DNA of 64,000 nt from Rhodococcoides kyotonense (lineage in GTDB: Bacteria > Actinomycetota > Actinomycetes > Mycobacteriales > Mycobacteriaceae). Made by a program: the position numbers and the translations under genes. This document shows positions 1 to 11,068 of this stretch, one piece after another; within the stretch, counting starts at the first letter, position 1; each line of letters opens with the position of its first letter. Location: assembly GCF_001645385.1 (NCBI RefSeq), contig NZ_LVHI01000012.1:433551-497550 (forward strand), read 5' to 3'. Below the pieces are notes generated by a model. It did no database searches, was not told the DNA's origin, and saw nothing but the letters and a program-made list of their open reading frames with translations.

Positions 1-233
1 TCACTGATCTGACGTCCCGACATGGCCGGGACGTGTGCGCCCCGCTTCGGTACCATCTCGACCAGACCTTCCGCCTGCAACATCAGCAGGGCTTCGCGAA
101 CGGGCGTGCGAGACACGCCGATTCGCGTCGCAAGATCCTGTTCGTTGAGAAAGGTGCCGGTCGCAGCGGGCGACGTGAGCACCTGATCACGCACGAAGAC
201 GTAAGCCTTGTCCCTACCCGACAGCGATTGCAT
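1..233 (-). CDS. GntR-family transcriptional regulator, N-terminal part (runs off the window)
   Basis: Only the first 77 codons are present; the gene continues beyond the left edge. The reading frame begins MQSLSGRDKAYVFVRDQV and contains a winged-helix stretch with LNEQDLATRIGVSRTPVREAL, the recognition-helix signature of FadR/GntR regulators, followed by the wing (GLVEMVPKRGAHV). The ligand-binding domain lies outside the window. It is divergent from the nitrilase-family gene at 280, with a palindrome in the 46-bp gap that includes its own start codon, so autoregulation and control of the neighbour are likely. The family call is firm; the effector is unknown. Confidence 0.85.
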   Translation of the reverse strand, partial: MQSLSGRDKAYVFVRDQVLTSPAATGTFLNEQDLATRIGVSRTPVREALLMLQAEGLVEMVPKRGAHVPAMSGRQIS

Positions 234-246
234 ACGATATGTATAC
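230..246. promoter_or_regulatory. Probable GntR operator in the divergent promoter
   Basis: GCATAC-GATAT-GTATAC is an inverted repeat with 5 of 6 arm positions matching and a 5-bp centre. It covers the start codon of the GntR gene and lies about 34 bp before the nitrilase-family start. ATAC-N5-GTAT spacing is typical of FadR-subfamily sites, so binding by the neighbouring regulator is a reasonable inference. Confidence 0.55.
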
Positions 247-279
247 CTGCCGGCGCCAGATGAAACCAGGAGTTCTCCC

Positions 280-1074
280 ATGAGCACCACCGTCCGAATC
301 AGCCTTGCCCAGGTCAACAGCGGGGCCGACCCGTCGGAGAATCTGAAGATCATCGACACCCATGCCGAGGCCGCGAAAGCGGCCGGGTCGTCGCTCGTCG
401 TGTTCCCCGAGGCCATGATGCGACGCTTCGGCCTTCCCCTGCGCGAGATTGCCGAGCCCGTCGACGGGCCGTGGGCCGACTCCGTCCGCGAGATCGCGGC
501 GCGTCACGGCATCACGATCGTCGCGGGCATGTTCACCCCCGCCGACTCCGAGCGCGTCGCCAACACGCTGCTCGTCACCGGCAACGGCGTCGACGCCGGC
601 TACGACAAGATTCACCTGTTCGACGCGTTCGGGTTCGCCGAGTCCGACACCGTCGCACCCGGTCAGGATCCGCTCGTCGTCGACATCGACGGCGTGAAGG
701 TCGGCTTCGCCACCTGCTACGACGTCCGCTTCCCTGCGCTGTTCCAGAAGCTCGGCGACCTCGGAGCCGAACTGATCATCGTCGCGGCATCGTGGGGATC
801 GGGCCCGGGCAAGGTCGAGCAGTGGTCGCTGCTCGCCCGCGCACGTGCGCTGGACTCGACGGCGTTCGTCGCAGCCTGCGACCAGCCGGAGCCCGAGGAA
901 ACCGCGGGTACCGCACCCCTCGGCGTCGGACATTCGGTCGTCAGCTCCCCGATCGGTGAGGTCATGGGCGAGCTCGACGCCACGCCCGGCATGCTGACCG
1001 TCGACATCGACACCGCGGTCCTGGACGGCGTCCGGAAGAAGCTGCCGGTGCTGGCCAACCGTCGCCAGTTCTGA
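280..1074 (+). CDS. Carbon-nitrogen hydrolase (nitrilase superfamily amidase)
   Basis: A 264-residue protein that spans the single nitrilase-fold domain. The catalytic triad is visible: Glu44 in FPEAMM, Lys110 in YDKIHLFD and Cys146 in ATCYDVRFP. Such enzymes hydrolyse small amides, nitriles or carbamoyl groups in the cytoplasm. It resembles the omega-amidase/Nit branch, but the substrate cannot be read from sequence. The ATG at 280 is preceded by AGGAG (268-272), which decides the start over an upstream in-frame extension at 208 that would run through the operator. It is probably controlled by the divergent GntR regulator. Confidence 0.85.
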   Translation: MSTTVRISLAQVNSGADPSENLKIIDTHAEAAKAAGSSLVVFPEAMMRRFGLPLREIAEPVDGPWADSVREIAARHGITIVAGMFTPADSERVANTLLVTGNGVDAGYDKIHLFDAFGFAESDTVAPGQDPLVVDIDGVKVGFATCYDVRFPALFQKLGDLGAELIIVAASWGSGPGKVEQWSLLARARALDSTAFVAACDQPEPEETAGTAPLGVGHSVVSSPIGEVMGELDATPGMLTVDIDTAVLDGVRKKLPVLANRRQF

Positions 1075-1093
1075 CCTTTCGAAACCCACGGAA

Positions 1094-1127
1094 AAGGCCG
1101 CCCACCCCGGACAGGGTGGGCGGCCTT
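1094..1127. terminator. Bidirectional hairpin terminator between the amidase and gltA
   Basis: A perfect 14-bp inverted repeat (AAGGCCGCCCACCC and its complement) encloses a 6-bp loop and lies between two convergent stop codons at 1074 and 1138. The stem ends in A/T pairs on both sides, so it can terminate transcription from both directions. Confidence 0.85.
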
Positions 1128-1137
1128 CGTCGTAGCT

Positions 1138-2436
1138 CTACCGGGAAGCGACATCCTTGTAGTCGCGCTCGGTGTAGCCGGTGTAGATCTGACGCGGACG
1201 GCCGATCTTCGTCGTCGCATCCTCGTGCATCTCACGCCAGTGCGCGATCCAGCCCGGGAGGCGACCCATCGCGAACAACACCGTGAACATGCGCGGCGGG
1301 AAGCCCATCGCACGGTAGATCAGGCCGGTGTAGAAGTCGACGTTCGGGTACAGCTTGCGCTCGACGAAGTAGTCGTCGGTGAGCGCGGTTTCCTCGAGCT
1401 TCAGGGCGATGTCGAGGAGCTCGTCACCGTTGCCCAGCTTGCCGAGGATGTTGTGCGCAGTTTCCTTGACCAACGTCGCGCGCGGATCGAAGTTCTTGTA
1501 GACGCGGTGCCCGAAGCCCATGAGCTTCACGCCGTCTTCCTTGTTCTTCACTCGACGCAGGAAGTCGGTGGCGTCGCCGCCCTCGGCCTTGATCTTGTCG
1601 AGCATCTCGAGAACTGCCTGGTTGGCGCCGCCGTGCAGCGGGCCCCACAGAGCGTTGATGCCGCCCGAGATGGACGTGAACAGGTTGGCGTCCGACGAGC
1701 CGACGAGACGAACCGTCGACGTCGAGCAGTTCTGCTCGTGGTCGGCATGCAGAATGAGCAGCATGTCGAGGGCCTTGACGATCTCGGGATCGACCTCGTA
1801 GGGCTCGGCCGGGAAGCCGAACGTCAGGCGCAGGAAGTTCTCGACGAGGCTCTTCGAGTTGTCGGGGTACAGGAACGGCTGGCCGACGGACTTCTTGTAC
1901 GCGTACGCCGCAATGGTCGGCAACTTGGCGAGCAGGCGGATCGTGGACAGCTCGACCTGCGCAGGATCGTTGGGATCCAGCGAATCCTGGTAGTACGCCG
2001 ACAGCGCGTTGACAGCGCTGGACAGCACCGGCATCGGGTGCGCGTTGCGCGGGAAGCCGTCGAAGAACCGCTTGAGGTCCTCGTGCAGCAGGGTGTGCCG
2101 ACGGATCTTGTCGGTGAACGTCTCGAGCTGATCCTCGGTGGGGAGCTCGCCGTAGATCAGCAGGTAGCTGACCTCGATGAAGCTGGACTTGTCTGCCAGT
2201 TGTTCGATCGGGTACCCGCGGTATCGAAGGATTCCCTTGTCACCGTCGATGTAGGTGATGGCCGACTTCGTCGAGGCGGTGTTGACGAACCCACCGTCGA
2301 GAGTCGTGTAACCGGTCGTAGCCAGCAGCTTTCCCAGTTCGATGCCATCGTTGCCTTCGGTGGCCTTGGCGATGGACATGCTGTATTCGCCACCGGGGTA
2401 GGTGAGGGTGGCTTTGGCGTCATTCTCAGCGGGCAC
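1138..2436 (-). CDS. gltA: Citrate synthase (type II, hexameric family)
   Basis: A 432-residue citrate synthase that condenses acetyl-CoA and oxaloacetate at the entry of the TCA cycle. The active-site residues are His268 in WGPLHGGANQ, His310 in MGFGHRVYK and Asp367 in YPNVDFYTG. Length and the N-terminal beta-rich extension match the GltA2 type of mycobacteria. It is convergent with the amidase gene and follows the pdxH-to-PfkB run, leaving a 71-bp gap that must hold its own promoter. A second, shorter paralogue (citA) lies at 6408. Confidence 0.95.
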   Translation of the reverse strand: MPAENDAKATLTYPGGEYSMSIAKATEGNDGIELGKLLATTGYTTLDGGFVNTASTKSAITYIDGDKGILRYRGYPIEQLADKSSFIEVSYLLIYGELPTEDQLETFTDKIRRHTLLHEDLKRFFDGFPRNAHPMPVLSSAVNALSAYYQDSLDPNDPAQVELSTIRLLAKLPTIAAYAYKKSVGQPFLYPDNSKSLVENFLRLTFGFPAEPYEVDPEIVKALDMLLILHADHEQNCSTSTVRLVGSSDANLFTSISGGINALWGPLHGGANQAVLEMLDKIKAEGGDATDFLRRVKNKEDGVKLMGFGHRVYKNFDPRATLVKETAHNILGKLGNGDELLDIALKLEETALTDDYFVERKLYPNVDFYTGLIYRAMGFPPRMFTVLFAMGRLPGWIAHWREMHEDATTKIGRPRQIYTGYTERDYKDVASR

Positions 2437-2507
2437 GAATGGTCCCTCTCGAACTCATGTAACGGACACGTACTTAAATCGGACAGTTCTTTACGTCGAT
2501 AGAGAAA

Positions 2508-3446
2508 CTAGTCTCTCGGCGCCTCGGACGCCCACGGAGGGTCGGCACCCGGGCGAGAAACCGTGATGGCAGCTGCCCGAGCAGCGAAGCTCAGTGCTCG
2601 CTCCCAATCTTCCCTACCCATGTCACGAACGGCGCTGGATGTGACAATGGTCTCTTCATTCAAAAACTGTAGTAAAGCCCCGTGCACGGTGTCACCTGCG
2701 CCGATGGTGTCCACCACGTCGACGGCCACGCCGGGAACAGAGATTTCTTCCGACGCCCGGAACACCGACAGACCGTCGCCGCCGCGCGTCATGACGACGG
2801 CCGACACGCCCGCGGCGAGCCAGTCGTCGACCGTCGTCCCCTCGGTTCCGAGCCCGAGCCAGTGCGAATCGTCCTCCGAGACCTTCAGGATGTCGACGTC
2901 GGGAAGCCACGATCTGAATCGCGTGCGGAACTCGTTGGCGGTGATGTCGCCGCTCGTGCTGTCGATGGCGGCAGGCCGGATGTTCGGGTCGAGCATCGTC
3001 AGCTTGCCGGCGGCGTGCGCTCTTTTCAGCAGGTTCGCGTACACCGACGCACCCGGCTGGTACAGAAGCGACAACGTGCCGAACGACAGAACGTCGATGT
3101 CGTCCGGGATGTCGCCCGGATCCTGGACGAGACGATCCGCGGTGCCGTCCGCGTAGAACGAGTACTGGGCACTGCCGTCCGACGCGAGCGTCGTCATCGC
3201 CAGCGTGGTCGGCTCCTCGCCGCGCTGAACCCACGACGTGTCGACGCCTGCGCCGCGCAGACTCTCCAAGATCTGGTCGCCGAACGGGTCGGTCGACACC
3301 CGCGAGAGGAATGCGACCTTCGAACCCAGGCGTCCGATCGCGACGGCGACGTTGAACGGGCCACCACCGAGCTTCGGCGCCAGCAACGGTCCTTCGTGCA
3401 CCGGTACCAGATCGACCAGTGCCTCTCCACACACGAGAATCGTCAT
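2508..3446 (-). CDS. PfkB-family carbohydrate kinase (fructokinase-like)
   Basis: A 312-residue ribokinase-fold sugar kinase. The N-terminal PfkB signature (GGGPFNVAVAIGRLG, residues 27-41) and the C-terminal signature VDTIGAGDTVHGALL, with catalytic Asp252 and the anion hole GAGD, are intact. The N-terminal sequence ILVCGEALVDLVP is typical of fructokinases, but substrate specificity is inferred only. The start is the ATG whose first base overlaps the stop of the upstream epimerase gene (ATGA), so the two are translationally coupled. An upstream in-frame extension to 3869 is a shadow of the epimerase gene. Confidence 0.85.
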   Translation of the reverse strand: MTILVCGEALVDLVPVHEGPLLAPKLGGGPFNVAVAIGRLGSKVAFLSRVSTDPFGDQILESLRGAGVDTSWVQRGEEPTTLAMTTLASDGSAQYSFYADGTADRLVQDPGDIPDDIDVLSFGTLSLLYQPGASVYANLLKRAHAAGKLTMLDPNIRPAAIDSTSGDITANEFRTRFRSWLPDVDILKVSEDDSHWLGLGTEGTTVDDWLAAGVSAVVMTRGGDGLSVFRASEEISVPGVAVDVVDTIGAGDTVHGALLQFLNEETIVTSSAVRDMGREDWERALSFAARAAAITVSRPGADPPWASEAPRD

Positions 3447-4375
3447 GCGGCGCGATGCTCCATTCCCCACGAACCGGTCCAGGACTTGCCCGGCTCCAGT
3501 ACCAGTAGATCGATCCCCGAGTTGAACGCGTCGGGCGGGCACGTCATCGGTTCGATGGCGAGCGCCCGACCACGGTCTGGATAGGCCTGGTCGTTCTTGG
3601 GGTCGGCCGTGAACACCTGAATCCAATCGAATTCGCGATCGGTCCACAACACCGTGGCGGCGCCGTCGGGACCCGACAATACGTGGCGTGCCTTGCCGTC
3701 CTCGTCGGGAACTTCGGCGCTGAACGGCGTGTCGAGCCAGACGTCCTTCAGGGACTTGGCGGTGGTGAAGTCGTAGTCCGTGCCCGCGGTCGGTACGGAA
3801 GGACCATGAGGCAGCATTCGATCCGGATCCAACTGCAACCGTGTGCCCGCGGACAGCTCGAGCGTGCACTCGTCCAGAGGCACGTCACCGACGCGTACGA
3901 ACGAGTGGAAGCCCATTCCGAACGGCGCGTCGACGTCACCGGCGTTGGTCGCCGACGCCGTCACGACCAGACCGTCGTCAGTCAGCTCGTGGGTCACCGT
4001 CAGCGTGATCCGGTACGGCCACCCCTTGTGCAGACCGACGTCGACCGACTGTTCGACGCGAGAATCGGAGTGGTCGACGAGCGTCCAGTCGACGCGTCGG
4101 ACGAACCCGTGACTGGCGTTGCCTCGCGCAGGCTCGGTGATGTCGAGCTCGTGGTCGACTCCGCCGAACGAGAACTTGCCGTCGGCGACGCGGTTGGGCC
4201 ACGGCGCGAGCACGAGACCGGCCGACAGCGGGGGCTTCTTCCCCAGTTCCCACGTCTCGGTCATGGGCGCGCCGTCGAACTCGAGCGAGCGCAGACCGGC
4301 ACCGGTCGAGGCGACTTCGGCGCGGTATCGACCGCTCGTCAGCACGTAATTCCGTTCGTCAGCCATGGTGTCCAT
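3443..4375 (-). CDS. Aldose 1-epimerase (galactose mutarotase-like)
   Basis: A 310-residue protein of the GalM-like fold, which interconverts alpha and beta anomers of aldoses. Visible family segments are LAPWPNRVADGKFSF, the histidine-bearing NASHGFVRRVDW and MGFHSFVRVG, and the late acidic segment LAIEPMTCPPDAF. Its start overlaps the end of the MFS gene by 17 bp, and its stop overlaps the PfkB kinase start by 4 bp. That arrangement suggests one transcript for uptake, anomer conversion and phosphorylation of a sugar. ATG 4375 has GAGG seven bases upstream; ATG 4366 is the alternative. Confidence 0.85.
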   Translation of the reverse strand: MDTMADERNYVLTSGRYRAEVASTGAGLRSLEFDGAPMTETWELGKKPPLSAGLVLAPWPNRVADGKFSFGGVDHELDITEPARGNASHGFVRRVDWTLVDHSDSRVEQSVDVGLHKGWPYRITLTVTHELTDDGLVVTASATNAGDVDAPFGMGFHSFVRVGDVPLDECTLELSAGTRLQLDPDRMLPHGPSVPTAGTDYDFTTAKSLKDVWLDTPFSAEVPDEDGKARHVLSGPDGAATVLWTDREFDWIQVFTADPKNDQAYPDRGRALAIEPMTCPPDAFNSGIDLLVLEPGKSWTGSWGMEHRAA

Positions 4376-5669
4376 TGTCCACCCTCGTGACTCGATATCG
4401 AATGAATGCCGGAAGTGCGACGGCTGCGATCACCACACCGACGACGACGAGAACGCCGCCACCTGCAGCCGCGGCCGCAGTACCGACCATCGCGGCGCTC
4501 GCCCCGTGCAGGACGTCGCCGATACGCGGACCACCCGCCACCACCACGATGAACACGCCTTGCAGACGGCCGCGCATGTCGTCGGTGGCGACCTGCTGCA
4601 GCATCGTCGACCGGAACGCAGCCGAGATCATGTCCGCACCACCGCCGAGCGCGAGGAAGGCAAGGGCGATCCACAGCGCGACCGAGACGCCGCCGCTCGT
4701 CGCCATCCCGACGCTGACGCCGAACCCCACCATCGCCAGTCCCCACACGACGATGCAGACGATCACCGCAAGCCCCTGCCGCTCGACGCGCGGGAGCCAT
4801 CCCGAAAACACACCGCCCAGAACGGCACCCGCCGACAGCGCCGCGAACAACAAGCCGAGAACCAGGCCGCCCGACGCCGGATCACCGAACGTGTCGTGCG
4901 CAATCTGCGGGAACAGCGCGCGCGGCATCCCGAAGACCATCGCGATGATGTCGACGACGAACGACGCGAGCAACACCTTCTGCGTCGCAAGGTACGTGAA
5001 ACCCTCGACGACCGAACGTAATCCGGCCCTCCGCCCGGCCTCCGCCGGTGGGATACGCGGCAATCGGATCACGGCCCACAGCGTCGCGAACAGGGCGATC
5101 GAGTCGACCAGATACAGCGTCTGCAGACCCGCGAGCGGAATCATCGTGCCCGCGATCAGCGGACCGGCGATGGCCCCGAAGTTCATCACCGTCATGTTCA
5201 ACGAGTTCGCCGCAGGCAACTGCGCTCCGGGCAGTAACCGGGGAATGATCGCGCTGCGCGTCGGCTGATTCACCGCGAAGAACGCCTGCTGAACGGCCAA
5301 CAGGCACAACACGACCCACACGTTGTTCAGATCTGCGAACGCCTGCAACCACAGCAGGGTCGACGTCGAGATCAAGCCGACGGTCGTGATGGTCAACAGC
5401 GTGCGGCGATCCATGACGTCGGCGAGCGCCCCGCCCCACAACCCGAACACGATCAACGGTACGAGGCCGAAGACACCCGTCAGACCGACGTATGCCGAAC
5501 TGCGGGTGATCTCGAAGATCTGTTGCGGCACAGCGACGATACTGAGCTGCGCACCGATGACGGTGACGATGTTCGCCACCCACAGGCGTCGGTAGGCCTT
5601 GTTCTGCAGTGGTGTCGTGTCGGCGAGTACTCCGCGAAGCTTGCTCTTCTTCTTCAGCGCTTCCGTCAC
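4359..5669 (-). CDS. MFS transporter
   Basis: A 436-residue major facilitator protein with about twelve hydrophobic segments. The loop motif after helix 2 reads [14 protein letters not shown] (motif A type), and a long central loop follows PPAEAGRR. It resembles the MFS_3/enterobactin-exporter-like branch common in actinobacteria. The GTG start overlaps the pdxH stop (GTGA), so it is coupled to pdxH upstream and to the epimerase downstream. The substrate is unknown; a sugar is suggested by the next two genes, but drug-efflux-type MFS proteins look the same. Confidence 0.85.
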   Translation of the reverse strand: MTEALKKKSKLRGVLADTTPLQNKAYRRLWVANIVTVIGAQLSIVAVPQQIFEITRSSAYVGLTGVFGLVPLIVFGLWGGALADVMDRRTLLTITTVGLISTSTLLWLQAFADLNNVWVVLCLLAVQQAFFAVNQPTRSAIIPRLLPGAQLPAANSLNMTVMNFGAIAGPLIAGTMIPLAGLQTLYLVDSIALFATLWAVIRLPRIPPAEAGRRAGLRSVVEGFTYLATQKVLLASFVVDIIAMVFGMPRALFPQIAHDTFGDPASGGLVLGLLFAALSAGAVLGGVFSGWLPRVERQGLAVIVCIVVWGLAMVGFGVSVGMATSGGVSVALWIALAFLALGGGADMISAAFRSTMLQQVATDDMRGRLQGVFIVVVAGGPRIGDVLHGASAAMVGTAAAAAGGGVLVVVGVVIAAVALPAFIRYRVTRVDNGHHG

Positions 5670-6313
5670 GGCTGAAGCCGCTCCACCACCGCGTTCGCGA
5701 CGGTGACGCGAATCCTGTTGTGCAGACGGCTGGTTCGACCCTGCCAGAACTCGACGGTGTCGGGAATCAGCCGGAAACCACCCCAATTCGGCGGTACCGG
5801 AACCTCTTCGCCGTCGAACCGCGTCGTGACGTCGGCGAGCGCCTGTTCGAGCTCCGCGCGCGAGCCGATGGGTCGAGATTGCGCCGACGCCCACGCGCCG
5901 AGCTGCGATCCGCGCGGACGCGTCGCGAAGTACTCGGCCGTCGTCTCCGCCGACACTTTCTCCACAGACCCTCTGATGGACAACTGGCGCGCTATCCCGA
6001 TCCACGGGAACGTCACCGATGCATACGGTGTCCGCGTCAGGTGAGTGGCCTTGTCCGACTCGTAGTTCGTGTAGAAGACGACACCGTCCCGCTCGAGGTC
6101 CTTGCAGAGGACCGTGCGCGTCGACGGACGACCCGCCTCGTCGACGGTCGCCAACACCATCGCGTTGGGCTCGGGAATCTCGGCGGCAATCGCGTCGGAA
6201 AGCCACGCGCGGGCCACCGGAAACCAGCCGTCGACCAGCTGATCAGCGTCGAGATCGGTGTCCTGGCGGTAGTCGACCCTCATGTCCGCCAGAGGCTTCT
6301 GCTCATTCTGCAC
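5666..6313 (-). CDS. pdxH: Pyridoxamine/pyridoxine 5'-phosphate oxidase
   Basis: A 215-residue FMN-dependent oxidase that makes pyridoxal 5'-phosphate. Family segments are [24 protein letters not shown] (FMN phosphate binding), YASVTFPW, the [12 protein letters not shown] block, and the C-terminal [18 protein letters not shown] and RLHNRIR. GTG 6313 gives an N-terminus ([14 protein letters not shown]) that lines up with mycobacterial PdxH; ATG 6283 is the alternative start. It is divergent from citA with a roughly 95-bp shared promoter region and heads the run towards PfkB. Confidence 0.92.
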   Translation of the reverse strand: MQNEQKPLADMRVDYRQDTDLDADQLVDGWFPVARAWLSDAIAAEIPEPNAMVLATVDEAGRPSTRTVLCKDLERDGVVFYTNYESDKATHLTRTPYASVTFPWIGIARQLSIRGSVEKVSAETTAEYFATRPRGSQLGAWASAQSRPIGSRAELEQALADVTTRFDGEEVPVPPNWGGFRLIPDTVEFWQGRTSRLHNRIRVTVANAVVERLQP

Positions 6314-6407
6314 GTACCCGAACGTTACTCCCGGGTACGACGGGTTACAGTGCTGACCAGGCAAGCTCGAACGCGAGCCGCAAGGCCACAAGGAGAGTCC
6401 TAACGTC

Positions 6408-7526
6408 ATGGCTGTTCAACAGGTACCCGAAGATTTCGTCAGCGGCCTCGAGGGCGTCGTCGCGTTCACCACCGACATCGCCGAGCCGGACAAGGACGGC
6501 GGCGCACTGCGTTACCGCGGCGTCGACATCGAAGATCTCGTCGCCAAGCGGGTCACGTTCGGCAACGTGTGGGCACTGCTCGTCGACGGCCGCTTCGGCC
6601 CCGGCCTCCCGCCTGCCGAACCGTTCCCACTTCCCGTGCACACCGGCGACGTCCGCGTCGACGTCCAGGCAGGCCTGGCGATGCTGGCCCCGATCTGGGG
6701 ATACCAGCCGCTGCTCGACATCGACGACGCCACCGCCCGCGAACAGCTCGCCCGCGCGTCCGTCATGGCACTGTCCTACGTCGCCCAGTCCGCACGCGGC
6801 ATCCATCAGCCCGCGGTCCCGCAGAAGAAGATCGACCTGTGCGAGACCGTCACCGCACGCTTCATGACGCGATGGAAGGGCGACCCCGACCCCGCGCACG
6901 TCGAAGCCATCGACGCCTACTGGGTCTCCGCGGCCGAGCACGGCCTGAACGCGTCGACGTTCACCGCTCGCGTCATCGCCTCGACCGGCGCCGACGTCGC
7001 CGCCTCGCTGTCCGGTGCGATCGGCGCGATGTCCGGCCCACTCCACGGCGGCGCGCCCGCACGAGTGCTGCCGATGATCGAAGAGGTCGAGAAGCAGGGC
7101 GACGCCCGCGCGCTGGTCAAGGGCATCCTGGACCGCAAGGAAAAGCTCATGGGCTTCGGGCACCGCGTCTACCGAGCCGAGGATCCCCGCGCCCGCGTGT
7201 TGCGTGCGACGGCCAAGCGCTTGAACGCACCGCGCTACGAGGTCGCCGCCGCATTGGAGCAGGCGGCGCTGGCCGAGCTGCGTGAGCGCCGCCCCGATCG
7301 CGCGATCGAGACCAACGTCGAATTCTGGGCCGCGGTCATCCTCGACTTCGCCGAGGTACCCGCGCACATGATGCCCGCCATGTTCACCTGCGGCCGCACC
7401 GCGGGATGGTGTGCGCACATCCTCGAGCAGAAGCGACTCGGCAAGCTCGTGCGCCCGGCGGCCATCTACACCGGACCTGCACCGCGCTCCCCCGAATCCG
7501 TCGACGGGTGGGGGCAGATCGTCTAG
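6408..7526 (+). CDS. citA: Citrate synthase 2 (short CitA type)
   Basis: A 372-residue citrate synthase paralogue, about 60 residues shorter than GltA because it lacks the N-terminal extension. His178 (AEHGLN), His213 (SGPLHGGAP) and His252 (MGFGHRVYR) are present. The position equivalent to the catalytic aspartate is Glu305 (TNVEFWAAV). AAGGAG stands well placed before ATG 6408. The M. tuberculosis counterpart is citA (Rv0889c). It is probably an alternative or 2-methylcitrate-capable synthase, but substrate preference is not determined by the sequence. Confidence 0.92.
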   Translation: MAVQQVPEDFVSGLEGVVAFTTDIAEPDKDGGALRYRGVDIEDLVAKRVTFGNVWALLVDGRFGPGLPPAEPFPLPVHTGDVRVDVQAGLAMLAPIWGYQPLLDIDDATAREQLARASVMALSYVAQSARGIHQPAVPQKKIDLCETVTARFMTRWKGDPDPAHVEAIDAYWVSAAEHGLNASTFTARVIASTGADVAASLSGAIGAMSGPLHGGAPARVLPMIEEVEKQGDARALVKGILDRKEKLMGFGHRVYRAEDPRARVLRATAKRLNAPRYEVAAALEQAALAELRERRPDRAIETNVEFWAAVILDFAEVPAHMMPAMFTCGRTAGWCAHILEQKRLGKLVRPAAIYTGPAPRSPESVDGWGQIV

Positions 7527-7540
7527 GGCGGTCGTTCTGC

Positions 7541-8036
7541 GCAGGTGCGATCGGACGTCCCCGAACGCGGTCCGCGCACCTTCCAGCAGGCGCGCACGTT
7601 GCAACCTGCGCAGCTGCTGCAACCTGCGCGGGTAGATGCGAGCGCACAGCGATCGGACGCCCCGAACGCCGCCCGCGCACCTTCCAGCAAGCGCGCACGT
7701 TGCAACCCGCGCAGCCGCTGCAACCTGCGCGGGGAGGAGCGAGCGCACAGCAAACGGACGCCCCGAACGCCGCCCGCGCACCTTCCAGCAAGCGCGCACG
7801 TTGCAACCCGCGCAGCCGCTGCAACCTGCGCGGGTTGCATTGAGCGCACAGCAATCGGACGCCCCGAACGCCGTCCGCGCACCTTCCAGCAGGCGCGCAC
7901 GTTGCAACCCGCGCAGCCGCTGCAACCTGCGCGGCAGAACCGAGCACACACCGATCGCACATCGCGAACCTCGACCGCACACCTTCCAGCAAGCGCGCAC
8001 GGTGCAACCCGCGCAGCCGCTGCAACCTGCGCGGAT
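7541..8036 (+). repeat. Repeat array A: five 101-bp tandem units with a hairpin core
   Basis: Five tandem copies begin near 7573, 7674, 7775, 7876 and 7976, a constant period of about 101 bp, with part of a unit before the first. Each has a core of about 71 bp holding CGCGCACCTTCCAGCA, a GTTGCAAC palindrome, and an inverted repeat CCGCGCAG...CTGCGCGG around a 10-nt loop. A 30-nt spacer of the GATCGGACGCCCCGAACGC type, or of the CGATCGCACATCGCGAACC type before the last copy, separates cores. All copies point the same way and match array B at 9088. The DNA between citA and the gene at 8133 holds nothing else that I recognise. Confidence 0.9.
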
Positions 8037-8132
8037 ATGACGGTTCGCTGCCGAATTCCACAGGTTCGCTTTATCCACAGGCGACCGCTCACCCGACCGT
8101 CGGCCAGGTGTGGCTGGGCCACCATAAGTCGC

Positions 8133-9086
8133 ATGTACCCGGAGAAAGACCCGCTGCTGCTGCGTCGCGACATGGTTCGAGACGGATCGTCGGACAGTGA
8201 CATTCGTATCGCGAAGGCCGACGGTTCGATCACGCCCCTTCGGCGAGGCGCGTTCGTTCCGACGACGACGCTGAAGGATCTGCGGCCGGAGGAGCGGCAC
8301 CTGCTCAATGTCCGAGCACATCTCGCCGCAGCGACCAGCGCACTCGTCGTGAGCCACCAGTCCGCGGCCGTCGTGCACGGCTTCGCGATGTTCGCCCCGG
8401 ACCTGGGGAAGGTCCACTTCACCGTCGACCGAGAGTCCGGCGGTCGAACCACGAAGACTCGCCACGTGCACGCGAACACCCTGACCGAAGCCGACGTGAC
8501 CGTGGTCGACGGAATTGCGGTGACGTCGGCCGATCGCACTGTTGCCGATCTGCTGAGACTGCTCCCGTTCGAGGCCGGCGTGTGCGTCGGCGATGCTGCA
8601 CTACGGGCAGGCTCGGCAACTGTCGCGGGAATCGAGGAAGCGCTGGCACGGTCGGGCAAACGAGCCGCGGTGAAGGCGCGACGCACCCTGGCGTTCTGTG
8701 ACGCGCGGAGCGAGAGCGTCGGGGAATCGCGAACTCGTGTTTTGCTGCACCGCGCGAAGATGCCTCCCCCACTTCTTCAGATCGAAGTTCGCAACAAGCG
8801 CGGTCGCTTCGTCGGACGACTCGACCTGGGGTACGCCATCGGAGTTGCGCTCGAATTCGACGGGAAGGTCAAGTACACGAAGCACGCGAAACCAGGTCAG
8901 GACCCGGGCGACGTCGTCTTCGCGGAGAAAGTTCGCGAGGACGAGATCCGACGAATCGGATGGGTCGTGTTACGGGTGACGTGGTACGACCTCGATCACC
9001 CGGACGAGTTCTTGGCGCGGCTGCAGGAAGCGCTCGACCTGGCGGCGACGCTGCCTGGCCCCGCGTCGTTCGACGAGCCGGCATGA
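8133..9086 (+). CDS. AbiEi-type winged-helix plus PD-(D/E)XK (DUF559-like) protein
   Basis: A 317-residue protein of a common but poorly characterised actinobacterial family. The N-terminal half looks like the AbiEi antitoxin/transcriptional-regulator region (RRGAFVPTTTL, SHQSAAVVHGF, DRTVADLLR). The C-terminal third has a nuclease-like core: Glu198 in SVGESRTR, Asp231 in GRLDLGY, and Glu241/Lys245 in LEFDGKVKY, the arrangement seen in DUF559/VSR-like PD-(D/E)XK folds. No partner toxin gene is adjacent. It stands alone between two arrays of the same repeat, and its stop codon lies inside sequence shared with the array B spacers. Nuclease activity is inferred. Confidence 0.75.
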   Translation: MYPEKDPLLLRRDMVRDGSSDSDIRIAKADGSITPLRRGAFVPTTTLKDLRPEERHLLNVRAHLAAATSALVVSHQSAAVVHGFAMFAPDLGKVHFTVDRESGGRTTKTRHVHANTLTEADVTVVDGIAVTSADRTVADLLRLLPFEAGVCVGDAALRAGSATVAGIEEALARSGKRAAVKARRTLAFCDARSESVGESRTRVLLHRAKMPPPLLQIEVRNKRGRFVGRLDLGYAIGVALEFDGKVKYTKHAKPGQDPGDVVFAEKVREDEIRRIGWVVLRVTWYDLDHPDEFLARLQEALDLAATLPGPASFDEPA

Positions 9087-9087
9087 C

Positions 9088-10992
<1,905 letters not shown>

Positions 10993-11027
10993 CAGCGAGC
11001 TCACAGGCGGGCGCTTTCTTCGAGAGC

Positions 11028-11052
11028 TAAAATAGTTGGCAGTCGCAACTAT
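11028..11052 (+). promoter_or_regulatory. Possible -10 box with overlapping operator-like inverted repeat
   Basis: TAAAAT (11028-11033) resembles a -10 box and runs into ATAGTTG-N7-CAACTAT, an inverted repeat with 7-bp perfect arms (11032-11052). A repressor bound here would cover the expected transcription start of the rhomboid-like gene that begins at 11069. No clear -35 was seen. Confidence 0.4.
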
Positions 11053-11068
11053 CTCGGAGGGAGCGCCC

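Noticed and set aside
1225..2502. 425-codon open frame opposite gltA
   Set aside because: It is the antisense shadow of a clear citrate synthase gene, with biased Arg/Val/Asp composition and no start context.
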